From NCBI GenBank assembly GCA_934565615.1, contig CAKTIH010000073.1, forward strand, positions 1 to 11,325: a stretch of 11,325 nt of DNA. The letters are read 5' to 3'. This DNA is from an uncultured Oscillospiraceae bacterium. GTDB lineage: Bacteria > Bacillota > Clostridia > Oscillospirales > Oscillospiraceae. Both the position numbers and the translations under genes were made by a program. This document shows positions 6,951 through 11,325 of the stretch, piece after piece. A model generated the notes under the pieces. That model made no database searches. It saw only the letters and a list, made by a program, of their open reading frames with translations, and was not told where the DNA came from. Numbering within the stretch: the first letter of the stretch is position 1; every line of letters starts with the position of its first letter.

Positions 6951-6976
6951 TATATACCATTTGCGCGCTGACGCAA
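6949..6976 (-). promoter_or_regulatory. Predicted sigma-A promoter for the moaA operon
   Basis: On the minus strand a perfect TATAAT (6954-6949) lies 16 bases after TTGCGT (6976-6971), a weak -35. A TGG upstream of the overlapping TATATA gives an extended -10 character (TGnTATATA) that may compensate. Transcription would start near 6942, leaving a leader of about 53 bases, too short for a molybdenum-cofactor riboswitch. Confidence 0.6.
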
Positions 6977-7084
6977 CACAAAAGTAACAGGAAAAAGTCT
7001 TTCGCCGTTTTGACTAAAGGTCCGGTACCCTGCGCCCAGCATGGCATGTGTACCAGATTGTAACCTATTGTTTCCTTATCTTCC

Positions 7085-7113
7085 TTGTATTCGCGCCTGT
7101 TAAAGGCTATAAT
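7085..7113 (+). promoter_or_regulatory. Predicted sigma-A promoter for the large surface protein gene
   Basis: TTGTAT at 7085-7090 and a perfect TATAAT at 7108-7113 with a 17-base spacer. Transcription would begin near 7120, about 50 bases ahead of the ATG at 7171. The region between this promoter and the moaA promoter (6977-7084) shows no gene or convincing RNA structure. Confidence 0.7.
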
Positions 7114-7170
7114 TCATGGTGTGAAATAATCTCCTTTTATGAGTGGAGCTTTTGAAAGGAACCGAGCGAT

Positions 7171-10100
7171 ATGAAGAGGAATTCATGGAAAACATTCCTG
7201 TCTGTCGTGCTGCTGCTCACGATGCTCATGAGCATGCTGCCCTTCGCCGCTTTCGCGGAGGACAGCCAGACGGCGGCCACGCAGACCGAGGAAGCAGCCA
7301 AAACCGATGATGCCCCCAAGGGCGAGGAAAAGACCGGGGACGCTTCCAAGGCCGATGATAAGACCGGCGCGGCCAAGACGGATGAGAAGTCCGGAGAGGC
7401 CGCCAAAGACGCGGTCAAGGACTCGGCCAAGGATACGGTCAAGGATGCGCCTAAGGATGACGCGGCCAAGGACGAATCCAAGGACACGCCCAAAGACGAC
7501 ACCGTCAAGGACGACGCCAAGGATACGCCTAAGACCGGCGCGGCAAAGGATGACTCCAACGACGCTCCTAATGGCGATACTGAACACCCCCCCAAGGGCG
7601 ATGCTGAGACTGCGAACGCACAGATCGCGACCCTTGTGGCGGAGGGCGATACGCCGCCGGTAGAGGAGGCCCCGAAGGCCACGCTTACATACAATGCAAA
7701 CGGCGGCACGGGCGAGGATCACGTTGAGTACGGCTATCCAAACGACGGGGAAACTTCCGTTTCATTTTCCGCATGGGATCCCAGCGGCAGCTTCACCGCA
7801 CCGGAAAACTGTGAGTTTAGCCACTGGAGCGCCAATTCGGACGGCACGGGCGATACGTTTCCTTTAAATGGAAGCATCCCTGTTACCGCTGGAGAAAGCA
7901 AGACCGTTTACGCCCAGTGGAAGTTCAAGGAACTGACGCCGTCCACCGATGGGATCACTCTTACTTATAACGCGAATGGCGGTACCGGTTCATATACCGA
8001 CGGTCCCTATACCGACGGCAAGCACACCTTCACGATAAAGTCCCTTCCTGAGCCCGAGATCACCGCCCCGGACGGGTTCAGGTTCAACGGCTGGAACACT
8101 GAGCCTGATGGCTCGGGCAAACCTGTTACCGGTACCTATGGGCCAGTCGAAAACAGCTTTACCCTCTACGCCCAGTGGGTCATCGACATCACCCTTACCT
8201 ATGACGCGAACGGCGGTACCGGTTCATATAGCGAGACAAAGACCTTTAAGCATGGAGAACCGTATACCTTTACGGTAAAGCCTCGTTCCGACACCGGCAT
8301 AGACAGAGACAGATACTACCTCCGCTATTGGACTATAGATAAAGATGACGAGCGGGATCGATACAACGGCGGGAATCCGATAACCGTCGACGGGGACACC
8401 ACGCTCTATGCTCAGTGGGAATATGTACCCCGGAAAATCAGCGTCGCGTATTACCCAAACACCGATCTGGGTGTGCCTGAGGTTGACCGTGATATCACTG
8501 AGGGCACCAGCTACACCGTGAGGAGCAATACGTTCCGGCCTCCCTACAACAAGCATTTTGTCAACTGGAACACCGCGTCGGACGGCAGCGGAACGACTTA
8601 TGAAGCCGGTCAGGTGATAACGGCTCCCGACACAGACCTTATCCTTGTTGCTCAGTGGGAGCGTGACCCCGGCCCCGCCCCGAGTGATTGGGACAAGCTG
8701 GAGATCACCAAGACTGTCGATACAGCCTTTGCGATGCCGGGCGATACCATCACCTATACCATCACCGTCAAGAACGGCACTGACGTTGACATGGAGAATA
8801 TCATCGTCAGCGATCAGCTCTCGACGGACCTCACCCGCACAGGCTACACTCCGAGCAGCGTGACGAACTCAGGCGACACCTATACGATCCCGTCTCTCAA
8901 GATAGGCGAAACTGCGACCATCGTGATAACCGCTACTGTGAACTCCGGCGTTGCACTCGGTACGCACATTCGGAACACCGCTGTCATCAACAGCGTTAAC
9001 TACAGCCATGTCGCCATTTCCAGCAGAGGGGTCGACACGGTCGTCGGCCAGCAGCCCGACTGGTCAAAGCTCAAGATCGAAAAGACGGTCGACAAGACCT
9101 CGGCAATTCCCGGCGCTGACCTTACCTATACCATAACGGTCACTAACGGCACAGGTGTTAATTTGAGCTATGTGAACGTTAGAGATGCTATGCCCGAGGA
9201 AGTTACATATGACGAAACCACGCGGGCAAGCGGCGCTGGTTGGAGCTTTGACTACATCCATGACCGCAACGTGGATGCGATATTTCACGGCCTTGATGCA
9301 GGAGATTCCGCCCAATTTACCATACCGGTAAAGATCAACAAAGCAATTTTCAAGACTATTGAAAACACTGCGATAATTACCAGCGCGGCCACCATCTACG
9401 ACAGTTTAATGACCGGCACGTATCCCAACGGCATCCCCAGCAACACAGTCACGACGACCATGTCGGGGCTTGACATCAGCGTGACCGCTGCGCCGGAGAA
9501 TCCAACGCTCGGCGAGACGATCACCTATACCGTGACTGTCACCAACAACACCGGTCTTACGCTGAGCGGTATAACGATCAACAACGGCATGAACAGCTAC
9601 GACAGTATTTCAATGCTGAGCCTCCAGTCCTCATTAAGTGACGGCTGGGACCTCACAAGCACCAGCGAAGGTAACCTTTGTAATTATTCTAAGGATCTTG
9701 CCCCCGGCGCTTCCTCCTCCTATGATCTGACGACCAGCTTCATCAATGCCGACAACAAGACCGCCACGTGCACAGCGGCAATAACGTCGATATCCGCTGA
9801 CGGCCGTGACCCTGTGAATGGCGACTTCGGCAGCGATTCGGCAACGGCGGCCTTGAAGGAACTCGACTGGTCGAATCTCAAGATCGAAAAGACGGTCGAT
9901 AAAGACACGGCAAGACCCGGTGATACGCTCACCTATACCATAAAGGTCACCAATACCACCGGCTACGATTTGACGGACTTGCGCGTTGAAGATCCCGTGC
10001 CCGCAAACACCTCTAATCCTGAAGCTTCGCAGAGTTCTGGCAAATGGTTTCTCTCCATTCCCGCCGACAATAGCCGCGTTGTGGCCGAGCTTCATGGCGG

Positions 10101-11325
10101 TCTTGCCAAGGGCGCATCAGAAACCTTCTTCATGAAAGTAACAGTCAACAGCGATGCTCCTTCCGTGGCGGTCGAGAACACCTCGAAGATCACCTCGGCA
10201 AAAAGCGGCTCTGACTACACTCTGACCGACACTCACCCTAACGGTCTCGTAAGCGACAAGGTGACTACGGATATATTGCCGGCGCTTGAGCTCAGCATGT
10301 CTGTTTCCCCCGCCATGCCGACCATCTACCAGACGTTTACCTATACCGTGACCGTGAAAAACAAATCCAATGTTAATATGAATTCAGTGTACATCCACGA
10401 TGTTCTTCCCAAGGATGTTTCCATTGGCGGCAAACAGGTATTTGGCGGCGGCCCGGGGTCTATGGTGAAGTCCGATGATATACGTAAACCCACTGTTTTG
10501 GACGTCACTATTACCGAGCTCGCGGCAGGCAGCGAAGCTTATTATATTGTAAACGCGTACTTCACCAGCAATATTCCGACCGCTGAGAACGTAGCGAGCA
10601 TAACAAAGTTCATAACAGGGGATAATAAAACCGTGACGGAAGGCCTTGACACCGCCAGAGCGACAGCGTATTCATTATTGGGCCTTTCCATCAAGAAGTC
10701 AGTCGACAAGGACACTGCAAAGCCCGGCGATACGCTCATCTACACCGTGGAGGTCAACAACAACACAACCGTCGACCTGACGAAGCTGAGCGTTAACGAT
10801 ATCCTGCCCGCTGAGGTCACTTATGATCCCGATCATTCCGACCCCGGGGACTGGTCCTTCGACACCGTCACAACGCCCGGCACAGTGAAGGCCACGCTTT
10901 CTACCGACCTTGTTTCCGGCGGCAAAGCCGTCTTTAAAATAGCGGCAACGGTCAATGCCGGAGTTTCCGGAACTATTACGAACGAAGCGAAAATTGCCGA
11001 GGCAGAGAGCAAGTACGGATCAATGTCCAGCTCGACCAATAAATACGACACCGCAAAGACCGAGGTTTTGGCCAAGGTCCCGGTCAATGTCACGGTCATG
11101 TTCAATGGGCTCAAGGATGTCTCTCAGGTCCCCGCGGGGTATAAGCTCACCGGCGCGGACAGCAATGCCTTCCTCAAGGGAGATATCAAGCTTGACCCGG
11201 CTGAGAGCAAAACCGGTCATGTTTTCCGCAAGTTCACCACCGAGGAGTATGTGCGGCTGATTCTGTGCCACATAGGGCCTGCGTCCAACGCGCTTCCCTC
11301 TTCCTCCGCCGTCCTTCGCAGCGCC
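7171..11325 (+). CDS. Large secreted multidomain surface protein (B-repeats plus DUF11-like repeats), 3' end off the window
   Basis: One frame stays open for 1385 codons to the window edge with no internal stop. Residues 1-29 are a signal peptide: KR near the start, a hydrophobic core LSVVLLLTMLM, and cleavage after AFA. Residues 30-170 are a Lys-Asp-Ala-Thr-rich spacer. Residues 171-496 form four Listeria-Bacteroides/Flg_new-type B-repeats, beginning LTYNANGGTG in the first two, LTYDANGGTG in the third and VAYYPNTDLG in the diverged fourth, and ending AQW (250, 336, 416, 496). Residues 506-1298 form six DUF11-like immunoglobulin-fold repeats with the pattern K(T/S)VD..PGD..TYT..V.N. The last 80 residues begin another segment. 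Such proteins are usually wall-anchored adhesins or structural surface proteins of Firmicutes; an LPxTG or S-layer anchor is not in view. ATG 7171 has AAAGGA ten bases upstream and is preceded by a good promoter. It is divergent from the moa operon. Ligand and function are unknown. Confidence 0.9.
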   Translation, partial: MKRNSWKTFLSVVLLLTMLMSMLPFAAFAEDSQTAATQTEEAAKTDDAPKGEEKTGDASKADDKTGAAKTDEKSGEAAKDAVKDSAKDTVKDAPKDDAAKDESKDTPKDDTVKDDAKDTPKTGAAKDDSNDAPNGDTEHPPKGDAETANAQIATLVAEGDTPPVEEAPKATLTYNANGGTGEDHVEYGYPNDGETSVSFSAWDPSGSFTAPENCEFSHWSANSDGTGDTFPLNGSIPVTAGESKTVYAQWKFKELTPSTDGITLTYNANGGTGSYTDGPYTDGKHTFTIKSLPEPEITAPDGFRFNGWNTEPDGSGKPVTGTYGPVENSFTLYAQWVIDITLTYDANGGTGSYSETKTFKHGEPYTFTVKPRSDTGIDRDRYYLRYWTIDKDDERDRYNGGNPITVDGDTTLYAQWEYVPRKISVAYYPNTDLGVPEVDRDITEGTSYTVRSNTFRPPYNKHFVNWNTASDGSGTTYEAGQVITAPDTDLILVAQWERDPGPAPSDWDKLEITKTVDTAFAMPGDTITYTITVKNGTDVDMENIIVSDQLSTDLTRTGYTPSSVTNSGDTYTIPSLKIGETATIVITATVNSGVALGTHIRNTAVINSVNYSHVAISSRGVDTVVGQQPDWSKLKIEKTVDKTSAIPGADLTYTITVTNGTGVNLSYVNVRDAMPEEVTYDETTRASGAGWSFDYIHDRNVDAIFHGLDAGDSAQFTIPVKINKAIFKTIENTAIITSAATIYDSLMTGTYPNGIPSNTVTTTMSGLDISVTAAPENPTLGETITYTVTVTNNTGLTLSGITINNGMNSYDSISMLSLQSSLSDGWDLTSTSEGNLCNYSKDLAPGASSSYDLTTSFINADNKTATCTAAITSISADGRDPVNGDFGSDSATAALKELDWSNLKIEKTVDKDTARPGDTLTYTIKVTNTTGYDLTDLRVEDPVPANTSNPEASQSSGKWFLSIPADNSRVVAELHGGLAKGASETFFMKVTVNSDAPSVAVENTSKITSAKSGSDYTLTDTHPNGLVSDKVTTDILPALELSMSVSPAMPTIYQTFTYTVTVKNKSNVNMNSVYIHDVLPKDVSIGGKQVFGGGPGSMVKSDDIRKPTVLDVTITELAAGSEAYYIVNAYFTSNIPTAENVASITKFITGDNKTVTEGLDTARATAYSLLGLSIKKSVDKDTAKPGDTLIYTVEVNNNTTVDLTKLSVNDILPAEVTYDPDHSDPGDWSFDTVTTPGTVKATLSTDLVSGGKAVFKIAATVNAGVSGTITNEAKIAEAESKYGSMSSSTNKYDTAKTEVLAKVPVNVTVMFNGLKDVSQVPAGYKLTGADSNAFLKGDIKLDPAESKTGHVFRKFTTEEYVRLILCHIGPASNALPSSSAVLRSA
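7405..7551 (+). repeat. Lys-Asp periodic low-complexity tract in the surface protein
   Basis: Residues 79-127 carry a KD pair (KT at 121) at 79, 83, 87, 91, 95, 100, 104, 108, 113, 117, 121 and 126, spacings of 4 or 5 residues, filled by A, V, S, T, P and E, as in AAKDAVKDSAKDTVKDAPK. It is part of a wider charged spacer from residue 30 to about 150. KTGAAK occurs twice (64-69 and 121-126). The tract is nearly charge-balanced, has no aromatic residue, and is probably disordered or transiently helical. Confidence 0.8.
7681..8658 (+). repeat. Four tandem B-repeats (Flg_new/InlB type) of the surface protein
   Basis: Units at residues 171-250, 262-336, 340-416 and 423-496. Units 2 and 3 are close at the DNA level: 42 bases from 7954 and from 8188 differ at four positions, 234 bases apart. 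Unit 4 is diverged but keeps NWNTASDGSG and AQW. This beta-grasp-like repeat is common in secreted Firmicute and Bacteroidetes proteins and usually acts as a stalk or spacer. Confidence 0.85.
8686..11064 (+). repeat. Six DUF11-like repeats arranged A-A-B-A-B-A
   Basis: Type A repeats start near residues 506, 630, 899 and 1170 and open with (D)W(S/D)xLxI(E/T)KTVD..PGD or the variant LSIKKSVDKDTAKPGD. Type B repeats start near 767 and 1039 and open with LDISVTAAPENPT or LELSMSVSPAMPT. The aligned Lys of A repeats lies at 514, 638, 907 and 1176, so the A-B pair recurs with an exact 269-residue period. A 23-base block is identical at 9070-9092 and 9877-9899, 807 bases apart. Confidence 0.8.

Noticed and set aside
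7307..7663. A plus-strand open frame rich in Arg, Pro and Thr inside the surface gene
   Set aside because: It is a shifted-frame reading of the same KD tract. The frame starting at 7171 is supported by signal peptide, promoter, ribosome site and continuous domains.
7137..7722. Two overlapping minus-strand open frames of 179 and 190 codons opposite the start of the surface protein
   Set aside because: They are the antisense of the Lys-Asp repeat tract. Their repetitive Ser/Leu or Leu/Gly/Arg products arise from that periodicity, and neither has a ribosome site or a recognisable domain.
8686..11064. Spaced DNA repeats that might suggest a CRISPR-like or tandem-repeat array
   Set aside because: The repeats are in frame, 807 or 234 bases apart, diverged at synonymous positions, and fully explained by protein domain repeats.
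10955..11260. Two short open frames (plus, other frame; minus) near the right edge
   Set aside because: Both are shadows of the continuing surface-protein frame and show no family features.

Overview
This window looks like chromosomal DNA of a moderately GC-rich, strictly or facultatively anaerobic Firmicute, most likely a gut Clostridium-class organism of the Oscillospiraceae/Ruminococcaceae type. The reasons are AGGAGG-type ribosome binding sites, near-consensus sigma-A promoters in AT-rich gaps, a nickel-metalloenzyme maturation operon next to molybdopterin synthesis genes, and a secreted protein built from B-repeat and DUF11-like domains, an architecture common in gut Firmicutes. No taxon can be proved from the sequence alone.

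Left block (1-3717, minus strand): a 922-residue iron-sulfur flavoprotein oxidoreductase is followed by hypA and then hypB, which runs off the left edge. HypA and HypB deliver nickel to [NiFe]-hydrogenase or a related nickel enzyme. A strong hairpin lies between the oxidoreductase and hypA. A TetR-family regulator (3947-4555, plus strand) is divergent from this block. The shared 229-bp gap holds a good promoter for each direction and an imperfect inverted repeat lying over the oxidoreductase promoter, so the TetR protein is the obvious candidate regulator.

Middle block (4605-6889, minus strand): a tight three-gene molybdenum-cofactor operon, moaA, then a MOSC domain fused to a shortened MogA/MoaB-like domain, then moaC. 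MoaA and MoaC together convert GTP to cyclic pyranopterin monophosphate. The middle gene would act at the sulfur or metal-handling end, but its MogA-like half is degenerate. A hairpin terminator separates moaC from the convergent tetR gene.

Right block (7171-11325, plus strand): one uninterrupted reading frame of 1385 codons with no stop before the window edge. It encodes a signal peptide, a Lys-Asp-rich low-complexity spacer, four Listeria-Bacteroides-type B-repeats ending in AQW, and six DUF11-like immunoglobulin-fold repeats. The DUF11-like part carries a 269-residue two-domain super-repeat with exact spacing. Its cell-wall anchor, if any, lies beyond the window. It has its own promoter, divergent from the moa operon. 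The surface protein has no evident functional link to the metal-cofactor genes. No tRNA, rRNA, CRISPR array or transposase was seen.
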